Shown here: piece by piece, positions 1-35,032 of the stretch
Numbering within the stretch: the stretch's first letter is position 1
How the letters are laid out: each line of letters opens with the position of its first letter
DNA from: Lytechinus variegatus
Lineage: Eukaryota > Echinodermata > Echinoidea > Temnopleuroida > Toxopneustidae
DNA: 64,000 nucleotides
Assembly (NCBI RefSeq): GCF_018143015.1
Contig: NC_054758.1
Location: forward strand, 7,915,001 to 7,979,000
Direction: 5' to 3'
Notes under the pieces: model-generated
What the model was told of the DNA's origin: nothing
The model's input: only the letters and a program-made list of their open reading frames with translations
The model's database searches: none
Position numbers and translations under genes: made by a program

Positions 1-1380
1 TATTTGAAAATGAATTTTGACCGCATAATTTGAAAATTATGGCAAAGATAATGAAAAGATTAAGAGGAAGTCTGCTGATTAGCATGAAATACGATCATCA
101 TATTTATCATTTTATGCCACTTTGGCGCAAGTCTCCTTTTAAACCTCAGACAAAAACATTCCGTGTTCGCTCAAGCATGAATAAAACTAAATTTTTTGAT
201 GGCATTTGAAAGATAGCAAATTAGAGCACCTATTAACACCAACATATAGACATCATAATTTGAAACAAAAATTTTATAGACTTTTCAACCCTATCCTTTT
301 TTTATACACACTGCAGTAGTAGGGCAGTGGCAGCAAGATACCTCCTCATTATTTTTACCATTCCAAACTTTGGTATGTTTCATAGAAAAAAATAGGTTAA
401 TGTCTAAAATGTACAAGGATGTAAAAGGAGAAATTGTTGCGGGATGGGTGAGTGTAAGGTCTAGATATCGTCATTCAAATGGTCTATTGCCATTTTATCC
501 AATTAACAACTCGTTAATATCATTGGATCTACTATCAGGTCGATAACCATTTATTCCATATTCCATATGGTGGACTAAGTGTTTAGTGGGCGAAATGAAT
601 GAAAATAAAATAGGTATTAAACCAACTGGTTATGAGACGAAATGATCAGAGACGAACTGGTTATTGGACGAAGTGATAACTAGACTATTATTGTTATTTT
701 CCAAGTGGTTGTTAGACAAAATGTTAATTGATTGAATGACAGACTATTGAAGGTAGACCATCTGATGAGCGGACGAGTTTGAAATAGACGAATATATAAT
801 TTCCCGATATGAATCAGATCTTGAACCAGTGACCGCGGAACTATTCTAATGTTATTTCCAAAACGCAACTGGGTAAGAAGCCCATGCCAAATCTGTTATA
901 GGAATGAGTTGCGATTATCGTTTAGAATAATAGACGTATTGCATAAAGTGCAGTGCCGGAATCGAACCCTGGACTTATGTTTGCAGTCTCGGCAACGACA
1001 TCTCCACAAGATAACAAGTTTTACTTTTGACGCAGTTTGTAGAACGAAAAAGTAAAGACAAAAGTAAAATTTGGTAACCATGGCGTTGCTTGCTTACGAT
1101 GGTTGCACTTTGAACCATCTTTACTAAAATAATGATTATAATAGAAATTGAGTTTTGGCTTCCAGTAGGTATTAACTTTTCAAAAATAAAAAGATAAAAA
1201 GAACAAAGGTTATTGCCGGTATTGCATCATAAAAAACAACTTAAAAATGAAAGACAAAAGAAACAATGCAACTTGCTTATTTTTGCAACTTGGTCACGAG
1301 TGTTTACTCAAATATGACCTATTCGAACTTTCGAAGCATCACGCGATCCTTGAGAAAGCTACACCTGTTGCTTCATGAAG
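1..1380. other. Intergenic flank, no gene seen
   Basis: AT-rich sequence with only short open frames that have no recognisable protein features. The one notable item is a B-box-like element on the minus strand near 945-1000 (GGTTCGATTCC when reverse-complemented). It could be the decayed head of a tRNA-derived SINE, but no cloverleaf can be drawn. Confidence 0.5.
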
Positions 1381-1382
1381 AC

Positions 1383-1389
1383 TTAAATA
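1383..1389 (+). promoter_or_regulatory. Candidate TATA box of subtilase gene 1
   Basis: TTAAATA lies about 28 bases upstream of an initiator-like TCACCA at 1411. It precedes a candidate non-coding exon that ends in a good splice donor. This is inference from spacing and motif only; a transcript 5' end would decide it. Confidence 0.3.
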
Positions 1390-1410
1390 CAGCTCATCCA
1401 GCCTAGCCCA

Positions 1411-1506
1411 TCACCAGATCTGAGCAGTGCTCAACTAGATCATCACTCTGAAGAGTTACAGAAGCTTTCTTCTAGATCAACACTTGAGGCCAGGCGAAAC
1501 TCTCTG
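1411..1506 (+). other. Candidate 5'-UTR exon of subtilase gene 1
   Basis: The segment ends at CTCTG followed by GTAAGT (donor at 1507), a strong donor with no coding sequence upstream. The first coding exon, at 5028, begins directly after a pyrimidine-rich tract and a CAG acceptor, only three bases before the ATG. A non-coding exon is therefore required upstream, and this is the best candidate seen. The intervening 3.5 kb would be intron 0, filled with transposon sequence. Confidence 0.4.
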
Positions 1507-1545
1507 GTAAGTTCATTTTATTATTTTTTTTGCTGAAGCCTTGGT

Positions 1546-3935
1546 TACGAAGGAACCGAATCAGCTGCGATCCTTCCCAATAGACGTATTCGGGAGCATT
1601 CGTGAGTATTCTGTTCCCCCTCCCTGAATGCGAGAAAATCCGCAAGGGATTAATAAATGAGGGATTGGCTCGTTTTTTAATGTTTAAAACCAGTCGAATA
1701 CACCCACAAAATACTCCCGGTTATGGCCACAACTAATTTCATTAGGGCCATATTTGGGATATTTTTTCAAATGGAATTCGGTTGGATTCTGGGAGGCATC
1801 CGGGGTATTCAATTCGAGGTGATCCTACTCTGATTCGAAACCTAAATCGGACATATTCGCCTCTGATTCGGAAAACTCCCCAATTCAGAGAAAAATACAG
1901 TTTGAAGAGCTCAATTGAAAAAAGGGGTTATACCCATTTCTCATCAAATTCGATTTTCATTGTTTCAATGTATAGATATTTTACTAGCTCTATTATCAAA
2001 GAATAGTTGAAATTCAACAAGTGAAAAAAAATGGAAAAGAAGATCACTTTTTTTTAGAGTTGTGGGATCTTTTTCAGTTTGTTTGCAAAAGGGGCTAGAT
2101 TCACAATGGTAATAAAAATATTTTAAAATATATGAAGACAGGCAGATTTATTTTATATCCAATTTTATGTTCACACAGTAGGCGTTCAGTCGGCAAGCCC
2201 TGAAAAAGTAGCTTCTTTTATCCAAGTGATATTCATGACTATAGGGTTTTTGCATAGTTAATGAGCTTGGTGCGAACCAAAACACCTCTTTTTATTCTGC
2301 CATTGCTGCTCTAAATATTAACCAAATTTCATGTTTTTGGTATCTTTGTAAAGAAGAAGAATCATTCTTTCAGGTCATGTGTTTGGAATTCTTTAAAAAA
2401 ATGTTGTAGTATAGGGAAAACTTTTGATATAAAACATGAAACAAAATGATTTTTTCATGCAACAAATGTTGTTGTTTTCACACTTGATTTCTGTTTGAGT
2501 ACAAATGATTTTCAGATCATAATAAAGCTGAAGATCTACGCTTTAATATGATATAATTTGTATAAGAAGATGTATCTTAGATGGGTCAGCAGCCAGCTTT
2601 TCATAGGCCAAGTACATTTAGCAGCTCAAAAACAAGGATACTGCACTCTGATTGGTCACAGAGACCACACACCCAGGCAAATTCCAATGTTCCCCACACT
2701 GGGCCTCTGCAAGGTCACACTCACCATGTGGTAATCTCTTCAAATAACCCGCGCCTGTTGTTGTGAAAACATTATTCAGCCAATCAGAACTTTGGATTTT
2801 ATGTTACTCAGAAATTTTAGAAATCTCGTCTTGCATCTTGATGGAAAAAGCTGGCTGCTGACCCATCTAAAAGATGCCACATATCAAGAGTGACATTGTA
2901 AGAAAGTATACAGTTTGAGCTTTCTGATGATATAAATAATGTTGGTACCAAAAACACAACATGTTGCACAATTTGCAAGTGAAAACAGAGGAAGAAATTT
3001 CTGTTTGATGCATCTTTTCTCGTAAAAAAAATCACTTATTTATCAAAATATTTTATTCAAAAGAAATAACCAATATGAAAGAGTAACATTTACTCTTCCC
3101 AATGGTACAAAAATAATCAATTTTACTCCAGGAGAAAGTGGTTAAATTCTTTGAGAAAGAAAGTCTCACAATTCACGAGATTTTGCAGGGACATGAATTC
3201 AGCCACGAGAGGACTTGGATAAATCTGGCCCATTTGCTCATTAACGCAGGGGCTTGCCGACTGACTGTAGGGTATCATGACAGTTATTTTCGAATGTTGC
3301 AATAATATGGGAGAATTAAAAAAAAAGATTTTCTCGGAATTGTAGTAAAGTAGATTTAATCCCTTTTGCAAACAAACTCTTTAAAAGAGCACATTTGCGA
3401 CAGGGTAAGATCCATTGTTTCATAAAATTTGATATTTTTTGTCCAAGATACCACCAAAGAATAGATGAAATTCCCATTAAAACGTGAATAAAAGGGCAAA
3501 GAAAAAATAACTTGTTTATTCAATAGGGATTGGATCCATTTCACTTTGTTTGCAAAACGGGCTAGATCCATAGTGGTAATTCTTTAATTAAAATATTTGA
3601 AAATGAAGACAGGTAGATTTCTTTTATATCGAAATATTATGTTCACATGGTAGGGTAGTATATCATTACAATTTAGTTTCGCATAAGATTATTGCAATAT
3701 GGGAGAATAAAAAAACATGGTTTTTCGGAATTGACTAAAGTGGACATAATTATTTTGCAAACAATCTATCACATGTACGAATCAGGCCATATTCGGGCAC
3801 AATGTTCCCGAATCCCTCCTCAATTTTCTCACATTCGGGGAGAGAGAGCAGAATACTCTTGAATCCTCCCGAAACGTATATTCGGATGGATTCGCAGCTG
3901 ATTCGGGTCCCGGGGTAACGCAGGCTTTGGTGAAA
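1546..3935. mobile_element. TIR element rich in ATTCGG, with nested insertions
   Basis: The left end (about 1546-1760) and the right end (about 3783-3935) are imperfect reverse complements. Both include GAATCAGCTGCGA-type termini and the internal segment of CATTCGGGGAG and ATTCGGGAGGATTC type. The same family recurs at 4486-4960. The interior holds the TIR element at 2176-3270 and a direct repeat of about 120 bp (2055-2170 and 3527-3660). No transposase is seen, so it is non-autonomous. Exact termini and TSD are unresolved. Confidence 0.55.
2176..3270. mobile_element. 1.1-kb TIR DNA element (copy 1)
   Basis: The ends are inverted repeats: CAGTCGGCAAGCCCTG near 2186-2202 against its reverse complement near 3247-3263. 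An inner inverted repeat (GATGGGTCAGCAGCCAGC at 2581, complement near 2848-2867) sits at the middle. The sequence is homologous, in reverse orientation, to the right-arm insertion at 56849-57940, which gives independent support that this is a mobile family. No open frame encodes a recognisable transposase. Confidence 0.65.
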
Positions 3936-4485
3936 ACTCCCTGTTGAGAGGGAAACGCCATCATCTTTTATCTTGTCTTATCTTATTTGTATAACTAGTA
4001 TTACTAATAATTATAATTATTGCGAAGACCCTTATAGAAAGTCATATAAATATTTTTCGGTACTTTTTGGTTTGTTTTATGGTAAAGCAGAAACGAACCA
4101 GTAGCCTAAATATCGACCCCAAGCCCTCATCTGGCCAACACATTGCAACGTTCTAAGCTGTGTAGTCTTGTAATATAGGCCCAATTAAATTATAGCACAA
4201 TAGTTATGCAAGCGAGGGAAAAAATGATGTAAAAATGATGTAGATATAATTTTGAATTATTCGTTATATACCATTTATAAATGTTTCGCTGGAAAAGAAT
4301 CTAAAAGGAAAATAACGATTCAAAGGCTGTTTAATACTTTGTTTTACCTTTTAAGATAATTATCGTTTACAGATAATAGAAAATTTGAAATCCGAAAACC
4401 ATGTATTTCCCCTTAGAAATGGAGGCAAATGTTAGCACTATGAATAGATATTGTTTGATGAATAAAGAAGACCAGCAATGGTCAT

Positions 4486-4960
4486 TTAAAAAAAAAATGC
4501 AAGCGAGGGATACACCAAAACCGAACTATCCCGAATAAATTCAGACCGATTCCGCCCGAATGACCTGATTCGGATGTATTCGGAACTTATTCGTCTCTGA
4601 TTCGGGGAACTCTTCGAAGCAGGGACGAATAATTCCGGAATAGTCCCGAATAAGAGCTGAATCGCCAAGTATTGATTAGCCAGTGGGTCCATGCCTCCCA
4701 GAATCCAACCGAAGTCCATTCAAACGAATGTGGCCCGAATGAAATTTGTCGGGGCCATATCCGGGAGTATTTTAAAGAATTGGGCAGGTTTTCAACTTAA
4801 AAAAACGTGACGAATCCCTCCACGAATGTTCCCGATTTTTTTTTGCATTCGGGGTGAGGGGGGGGGGGGGGGATGGTGGGGGACAGAATGCTCCCAAATC
4901 CTCAAGAATACGTGTATTCGGTTGGATTCGCGGCTGATTCTGTTCCGGTGTAACCTTCGC
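4486..4960. mobile_element. Second copy of the ATTCGG-rich element
   Basis: Shares with 1546-1900 the segments CAGAATCCAACCGAA, ATGCTCCC and CATTCGGGG in inverted orientation. It ends near 4955 in GGCTGATTCTGTTCCGG. A G-run interrupts it near 4857-4875. It ends shortly before the first coding exon of gene 1. Confidence 0.5.
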
Positions 4961-5030
4961 TTGAATAAATATTTTTTTTTTTCAAATGTGAATAACAAAA
5001 CGTTTCATACCTTTATTCTTTCGTCAGACA

Positions 5031-28851
<23,821 letters not shown>

Positions 28852-28948
28852 ACGCAGTTAGCAGGTGGCTTGGATTCATGGCTCAGAATATGATTTATCG
28901 AGAAGACGATGAAAAAAAACATTATGACGGTATTAATCGATAAGAACG

Positions 28949-28954
28949 AATAAA
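28949..28954 (+). terminator. Polyadenylation signal of gene 1
   Basis: AATAAA about 100 bases after the stop codon. The collinear site of gene 2 (near 40817-40822, minus strand) reads AATACA. Confidence 0.7.
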
Positions 28955-29033
28955 GAGTAAAATTCAATAATGAATTCACTTGTTTTCTTTTGTTATTTGC
29001 TCTGAGATTCAGTGATGTAGGTAATTATAGCGG

Positions 29034-29095
29034 CCCGGGGGGGGCACTTAAATTGACGAGTGGATACCATGCGCGACCCCCCCCCCAAAAAAAAA
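29034..29095. mobile_element. MITE end fragment (GAGTGGATACCATGCGCGACC family)
   Basis: CCCGGGGGGGGCACTTAAATT and then GAGTGGATACCATGCGCGAC match the terminal repeat of the elements at 54094 and 54692. Only one end is present, followed by C and A runs. It sits exactly where the arms lose collinearity beyond the 3' UTR. Confidence 0.65.
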
Positions 29096-29224
29096 ATAAC
29101 GTCGAATAATTTATTGGCGACGATGCCTTCGCTAAATTCAAATTCAATATTTGATAGAATATCACGCGTGATATTGGCGATTCCCGGGAAAGGCAAATAA
29201 ACAAAAGTAAATATTAGGCCCTAT

Positions 29225-29256
29225 ATATAGAGAGAGAGAGAGTGAGAGAGATAGAG
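29225..29256. repeat. GA microsatellite
   Basis: AGAGAGAGAGAGTGAGAGAG-type tract. Confidence 0.85.
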
Positions 29257-29755
29257 AGTTACGATTGATCCGATATATCTCAATTCTATGGGAATCCATC
29301 ATTTTCATGACATTTTTTTACCGTCAAGAAATTTGAAGAATGCCCTCTGAAAACGAAAAAAAGCACACTAAAATTACAAGAAAGCAATGGATGTATGAAT
29401 ATACATCATAATTAGACAATATCTAGTACAAAACATGCGTATTGGAGTTACTGGCTTTCCAAATTTGTGGTTGATTGGACCAGTCGCATCTCTTTCTAAG
29501 ACATGGCCTGTAAAGAGAGTTACGATTGATCCGATCATCTTAAGCTAGATGGAAATCAAACAACGTCATAGTTTTTTCTCCAGGAAAGTTTCATGATGCA
29601 TTTTGTAAACAAAGAGAAATACGCTGAATTTTCCACAAAAAAAACATATGAATGGATGATTATACATCACATCCAGAAAATATTTTTGAATAAACATGTT
29701 GACGTTGCCGGCTTTCCATAATTGTGGTTGATTGGATCAATCGTGTAAGACGGGG
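29257..29755. repeat. ~260-bp tandem duplication (two diverged copies)
   Basis: AGTTACGATTGATCCGAT begins both units (near 29258 and 29517). CTTTCCAAATTTGTGGTTGA and CTTTCCATAATTGTGGTTGA end them, followed by TTGGAYCARTCG. Copies differ at many positions, so the duplication is old. Confidence 0.8.
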
Positions 29756-30030
29756 TCCAGAAATAACTCTACATCACGATCACATCTCAAGACAGATGGG
29801 GGTTTCTCTCATCTCATAAAAATTACTTTCAAGCGGGAGACCTTGTAAAATGAGACTCCCGGATGTTGCTCCCGTCGTCTTCAAAAGAACCAGCTGTTTG
29901 GCACGCCTTGATATCACACAATGGACCCCCTCCGTGAGCTACGAAAGAAAAGTGAAACGAACATTTGTCAGGTGATTAATCATGTGACCTCACATTTCAA
30001 CCCGGACCAGAAACCGCAATCGTATCCATC

Positions 30031-30242
30031 TTAAGGCCTGGTCACACCGCCCGAGCGTTGTTGGAGCGGTCGTGGAGCGGTAGGGAGGGTCGAATTTCGC
30101 TCACAAAATTGGGGAAAAAATCGAAAACAAAATAAAAACAATCGAAATCGAAAATGGTGAACGGTAGCGAGCGTTGATGATTTTTTTTCTGTCCGCTCCA
30201 CGACCGCTCCAACAACACTCAGGCGGTGTGACCAGCCTTTAA
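30031..30242. mobile_element. Harbinger-like MITE
   Basis: About 50-bp TIRs: GGCCTGGTCACACCGCC at the left and GGCGGTGTGACCAGCC at the right, each continuing into CCGCTCCACGACCGCTCC or its complement. Flanked by TTAA at 30031-30034 and in TTTAAG at 30238-30243. The GGYCTGGTCACAC terminus is known from PIF/Harbinger-type MITEs in many animals (from memory). Confidence 0.7.
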
Positions 30243-30570
30243 GAAACGTTTGTGGAGAAAACTATTTTATTCTTGATCAGATTCAGCTGTGTTGGAACAC
30301 AACAACTACCATGGAGATTGAATTCGCCATGAGTACAAGTTGTCTGTCGCCACCATCCTAAAAAAAGGAAAAAAAAATAGTTTGCGCTTCGCACTCATAC
30401 ATATTTTTCTTTACAAAAACATTTAAAAATGTCAACTTTTCAGATCGAAATATAAACACTTAATTTCAACTCTAGAGATATAACTTCAACAATGTTTGTT
30501 TATAATAAATATGGATATGAAACGAAACACGAACATAACATGATTACGGCAACTAGAATTAGGTCAACGC

Positions 30571-30924
30571 CCCCCTTTGTAAAGATTTTTTGTATTGAAG
30601 GTGATAATTTTTTAACATTCATTTTCCTTGCTTTCAAATACTATGTTCACTTTTGTAAATTTAATAACAAACCCCAAATATTGTGGAATTCAAAGCTCGT
30701 ATCAAACGTATTAAGGATATTGAATATGTTTTGGCGAAGAAGAATGGTAAATTACCTGTACATTTTAAAAAGTGGAGATTTGATATCTAATTTGATTTAT
30801 GTAACTGTCTTGACAAGTATATACCTACATGTATGTAAGTGCTGCTCTTTTTAATCATGTAAATAGCTTGTTAATTTGTTTGATTTGTACATTTTTTTGA
30901 TCAATAAAGATTGAAAGAAAAAAA
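30571..30924 (+). mobile_element. 5'-truncated non-LTR retrotransposon with 16-bp TSD
   Basis: Flanked by exact AGAATTAGGTCAACGC at 30555-30570 and 30925-30940. The insert ends in an A-rich tail (GATTGAAAGAAAAAAA), preceded by AATAAA. In one frame it encodes a C-terminal tail (FIFLAFKYYVHFCKFNN, then with a frame change FKARIKRIKDIEY) of the type at the end of LINE ORF2 proteins. The family is not certain. A textbook target-primed insertion of about 354 bp. Confidence 0.85.
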
Positions 30925-30940
30925 AGAATTAGGTCAACGC

Positions 30941-32100
30941 ATTTTACAATTGAGATGGTAGAAGAAAAAATATATAAAAAAATATTTTATTATGACCATC
31001 GAATGGTCATCAAATCGTCAGCAAATTTAATTCCAAATATGTTTGTACAAAGAGTTTTATACGAACAACAGATCAACAAAAATAACATGAATAATAATGA
31101 ATTGACAACAACGAAAATGCATACATAAAAAATCGTACATAGCGGTAATAATAGTCTTGTAGTGGGCCTGCATGTCTATTCAAACCTTTGATTATAAACA
31201 GGATAAACAAGGATTTGAGAAAAGAAACAGAAGCTTACTAACGATCAATCTTCTTTTCAATTTTACTCAATTTCAAAAGCAAATTTATCAGTTTTATTGG
31301 CAAGATTTCTGTATTCAATACAGATATGATTACAATAATAACATTGTGATGCATGCATATTTATAACAACATGATAAGCAATACATGTAGCATTATAAAT
31401 GAGAAGGCTTTTCTTGGCAAGATTTCTGAGATATGATTGTTGTTGAAATAATAACAAATCATAAAACTGGGCTTGGTCCATTTTGCACACGACACGCATA
31501 ACCTTAAACCTTTGGAGAGGCACACTACGTCAAATCTCGGATGTTTCCTTCCAGCTTATCCGGGGGATGCATGAAGTCATCCCAAAACAAAGGCCCCTGA
31601 GGCTCAAGTTCATCCAAGCTCATTCGACATCCTCAGGGATGAAAAAAATAGCGTGATTCCAGAAATATGACATTCCCCTATAGGACTTTCCTGTCGTTAC
31701 AATTATGATCCAAATAAGAGCCTAATAAAGAAAGAGTGTCTTTTTGTCCACCCATGACAATGGAGGTGTCCTATATGTTTATTTTTTTTTCTCCAAAAAT
31801 TATTTCCATCTCAAATTGATAACATGTGGTTCCGAGGAAAACCTATGATGGACATAGTTTTGGACCATATATACTTTTTTCCAAAAGAGGATTTTGTGAA
31901 AAATTAAACCGTTTTGTTAAAAAATCTATGATACTCCTTACCTTTCTTTTCTTTTCTTTTTTTCATATTAAATGGAGGACCGTGACAGCCAAACGTTTTT
32001 ATTTTCCAGAACTCAATGTAATATCCCCTTTTTTATATAGTTTTTATTGGGTTTTCATAAGTTTGATGTTGTTTGAAGGTTTGCATGGTGGCATGTACAA
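30941..32100. other. Spacer DNA, no gene seen
   Basis: AT-rich sequence of the central spacer. There is a short inverted match near 31560-31640 (GAGGATGTCGAATG-type against CATCC-type) and nothing resembling a gene. Short frames of up to about 94 codons lack any recognisable feature. Confidence 0.5.
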
Positions 32101-32229
32101 TTGCTGATGTGGTTTACGGTACACCATGTGGAGTGTTATAGAGACAGTGGATAGAAGAAGAGAAGAAGTGGATAGGCGAGAAAGTGGGGATTTGAGAATA
32201 GAGTATTCTTTCTTGAAAATAGTCCTGAA

Positions 32230-32685
32230 AAGGACTGTAAACCAGAAGGAATGTTGAGTGAGAACAGCTTGAGTAGTAGAGCTGATGAGGAGATGCTGGC
32301 TTGAGTCGGCGAGTAGAGACATTGGCGGCGGAAGCAAAACAATTTAGGAGGGGACAACCCACAAAAAAAATTTGACAAGCAAAAAAAAAAAAAAAAGTTC
32401 TCAATCTAAAAATTTTAGGGGGACGCGTAGGAAAATAAATTGATAAGCAAAAAAAAAAAAAAAAAAAAAAAAAAAGGTCATCAACTACAAATTTAGGGGG
32501 GGGGGGGTCCGTCCCCCTCCTCAAATTTAGGGGGGGGGACACGTCCCCCCGCTTCCGCCGACTATGAGTAGAGATGATGAGTAGGAGAGAGACTCGACGT
32601 TTCGGACAGGTTGACTGTCCGTCTTCAGGATCTCCTCATCAGCTCTACTACTCAAGCTGTTCTCACTCAACATTTCATAAGTTTG
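32230..32685. mobile_element. Penelope-like terminal repeat pair in inverted orientation
   Basis: TTGAGTGAGAACAGCTTGAG (near 32255) recurs as its complement near 32650-32675, with AGAGCTGATGAGGAGAT continuing in both. The second copy (minus strand) goes on through a hairpin and CGAAACGTCGAG, a motif seen in terminal repeats of Penelope-like elements (recalled, not checked). Between the arms lie A runs and G-rich MITE-like sequence (32330-32565). No reverse transcriptase is present. Confidence 0.5.
32591..32632 (-). ncRNA. Hammerhead-ribozyme-like motif
   Basis: Read on the minus strand: CTGAAGA (fits CUGANGA; 32628-32622), then a stem CGGACAG/CTGTCCG with loop TCAAC (32621-32603), then GAAAC and GTC (32603-32596). 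Flanks GAG..TCTC and GAGATC can pair as helix I with a bulge. Helix III would be only a self-complementary ACGT, as described for minimal hammerheads that act as dimers. Weak point: one extra C lies between CTGAAGA and the GG of helix II if G12 is kept unpaired. Activity is unproven. Confidence 0.4.
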
Positions 32686-32689
32686 TATA

Positions 32690-33589
32690 ACTAATCACAG
32701 ATTACAGAATAAGTAAATAATGAAAGAAAAAAGCAGCATACACATTATTAGTTTACATTAGAAGAAGTACGATAATACTTGATAAACATGTAATAAAAGC
32801 AGTCACTTTGGCTCTTCTAAGTAATCCTTGAAGAAAAATGACATCACATTCAATAGATCTTAAGTAATGAAATACTTTGCGTCTTTTCACACAATCTTGA
32901 ATCCCACGGCAGTTAACAAAGAAACTAATTTGATAGTCATATCTCAAAGATGGGGAATAGGATTCTATTATCAACGCTGAACTTCCTGAAGCGTGTTCTT
33001 AAACAGTGATGACATACATGTAACAAAGATACATGAGACAAAGTGACTGCCAACAAGTTGCACAGGTAAGTTTGAATAAAGGTTAACATAATAATCAGAG
33101 GCTGCGTATAAAGCGCCTTTCACAATTGTCGTACGACCTTTTGGTCGTGCGACATTGCATATTTGCAATTGTTGGTCAGCTCTGAAACCAGGAAAAAAAT
33201 GTCACTTTCATTTACTAATCACCAATTTGTGATGATATACTGCTACTAAAATTTGATGATACTACACTGTGACATCATGAGAGCAAACAGCAGTTGATTA
33301 ATAGACAGTGCGTCCCACAAAAACGAAACCGAGTTTTATCGATGATTTTACATAACTCAATCACAAAAACAATAGACAAATGACCTACCATTGTAAAGCT
33401 TAGAATCTCCTCTTTCATCTAAAATTACCTAGATTATTTCCCATTGACGCATGAGTGAGGATGCATATACGCACTCACACGCTGGAGATCCGTTCCAAGG
33501 ACCCTCGTTTTCACAAACATTTGTAGTTCCGAAGCCCGTTCCGAGTGGATTTCGCCCTCCATACGACTGTGTGTTAAGAGCCATGAGTT
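32690..33589. other. Spacer DNA up to the retrotransposon
   Basis: AT-rich, with no gene seen. The last part (33440-33589) contains TTCACAAACATTTGTAGTTC and CCGAAGCCCGTTCCGAG, motifs of an unidentified older repeat. The LTR element inserted into it; its continuation is at 38767 onward (CTGGGAAGACTTGG). Confidence 0.5.
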
Positions 33590-33594
33590 TAGAG
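33590..33594 (+). repeat. Target-site duplication TAGAG, left
   Basis: TAGAG directly precedes the 5' LTR and recurs directly after the 3' LTR at 38762-38766. A 5-bp TSD is usual for Ty3/gypsy integrases. Confidence 0.85.
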
Positions 33595-33766
33595 TGTTGT
33601 ATAATGCAATTGAATGTTATTAGATCTGGATATAAGACTACACCTCACCAGATACGAGACTGGGTTGTGTGGTAATAAAATGGTTTCACGTATAACAATC
33701 CTCAATGCGTCTTCTGTTGGCTTACCAAATTTACAGTGAAAGAAAGGGCGTTTACCCAATTGTATA
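33595..33766 (+). repeat. 5' LTR (172 bp)
   Basis: Starts TGTTGTATAATGC, ends CAATTGTATA. Contains AATAAAATGG near 33676 as a possible polyadenylation signal. Differs from the 3' LTR at four positions out of 172 by direct comparison. Confidence 0.93.
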
Positions 33767-33780
33767 TGGTGGCAGCGGTA
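33767..33780 (+). other. Primer-binding site
   Basis: TGGTGGCAGCGGTA directly after the 5' LTR. TGG is the expected complement of a tRNA CCA end. The specific tRNA is not assigned. Confidence 0.6.
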
Positions 33781-33791
33781 AAAGGTGAATC

Positions 33792-34565
33792 ATGGATAAG
33801 TCACTGCCATTGCCAGAGTCTTTTGAGAAGGTTGCTGGTCTAAATCAAGCCGAAGCTTGGCCGAAATGGTACCGGGGATTCAAGCGATACCAGACGGTAT
33901 CGGGGCTCGCAGCGAAGCCGGAGGTTGAACAGGTCAGTACGTTTTTGTATGCAATGGGGGATTGCGCTGATGATATTATACTGACACGGGGAATAGATGA
34001 AAACACGGCACCGTACGCTAGTGTTGTTGCAGCATTTGAAACTCATTTCAACATCAGAAAGAACACAATTGTTGCCCGGGCAAAGATTAATAGACGTAGC
34101 CAACAGCCGGGAGAAAGCATTGATGCTTTCATCAATGATTTATATCGCTTGGCTCAAGATTGCGAGTACAATGACCTAAAAGATGAATTGATCCGTGACC
34201 GTCTTGTTGTGGGGTACTAGACGATAGCTTGTCATATCAGTTACAGGCAAAGGATGACCTGACATTGGAGAAAGCTGTCCAAGTTAGCAGACAGGCAGAG
34301 GCTCGCAAGGCGAACAGACCAGTTATTCGAGGTGATCGTGAGCCATCAAGCATGCAGGATGTTGCCCAAGTAGAACAAGTAAGACAAAGAACTGTAGCTG
34401 ACAGACCAAAACGCAACCAGGAGAAGTTTGCAAATCAGACACAGGGAAGCTGCATGTTTTGTGACCGATCTAGGCATGATCGTGCCAAGTGACCTGCTCG
34501 AGATGCAACATTTCACAAGTGCGGAAAATCTGGTCACTTTCGCTCAGTTTGCCGAAGTGGAGTAA
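33792..34565 (+). pseudogene. gag (capsid and zinc knuckle), broken
   Basis: The frame from 33792 runs 142 codons (MDKSLPLPESFEKVAG onward) with a capsid-like region (WPKWYRGFKRY, INRRSQQPGESIDAFINDL). A frame change near 34215 ends it at TAG 34218-34220, and the sequence resumes in another frame at 34229 (SYQLQAKDDLTLEKAV). A nucleocapsid zinc knuckle follows (CMFC, then KCGKSGHFRSVC), interrupted by TGA at 34490-34492 where a Cys is expected; a second Cys is replaced by Phe. It would package element RNA. Confidence 0.85.
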
Positions 34566-34600
34566 GGACCACGGTTCATGAAGTAGAGGATTCTCTTGAT

Positions 34601-35032
34601 GTGGAAACTGTTTTCTTGGGAGAGGTTCAAGACAACAAAAAGAATTATTGGAGTGCAGACGTTGATGTCGATGGAAACACAACACACTTCAAACTGGACA
34701 GTGGTGCTGCGGTGACTGTGCTGTCAGATGAGCTCCAGTGGCTTCATGGAAGAAGGTTGAAACCTGCAAGGCGAAAGCTATGTGGACCAGGGAAAACTAC
34801 ACTAGATGTTCTGGGAGAGATGGAAGTAATTCTCCAACACAAAAGCAAAAAAGTGTCAGAAACTGTTTACATTGTCAGGAATCAAGATTGTTCATTGCTG
34901 AGCAAGAGGGCAAGTGAAGAGCTGCATCTGTTGACAAAGGTGGAGACACTTGAACAGGAAAAGGAAGCAAAGGTAGATTTCAGAGCTGAATTTCCACAAC
35001 TGTTCAGTGGACTGGGGGAACTAGAACAGTAG
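34601..35032 (+). pseudogene. Retropepsin-like protease region
   Basis: The motif LDSGAAVTVLSD near residues 32-43 of this frame is the active-site DSG of retroviral-type aspartic proteases. The same frame continues into the reverse transcriptase but is cut by TAG at 35030-35032. It would process the Gag-Pol polyprotein. Confidence 0.8.
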
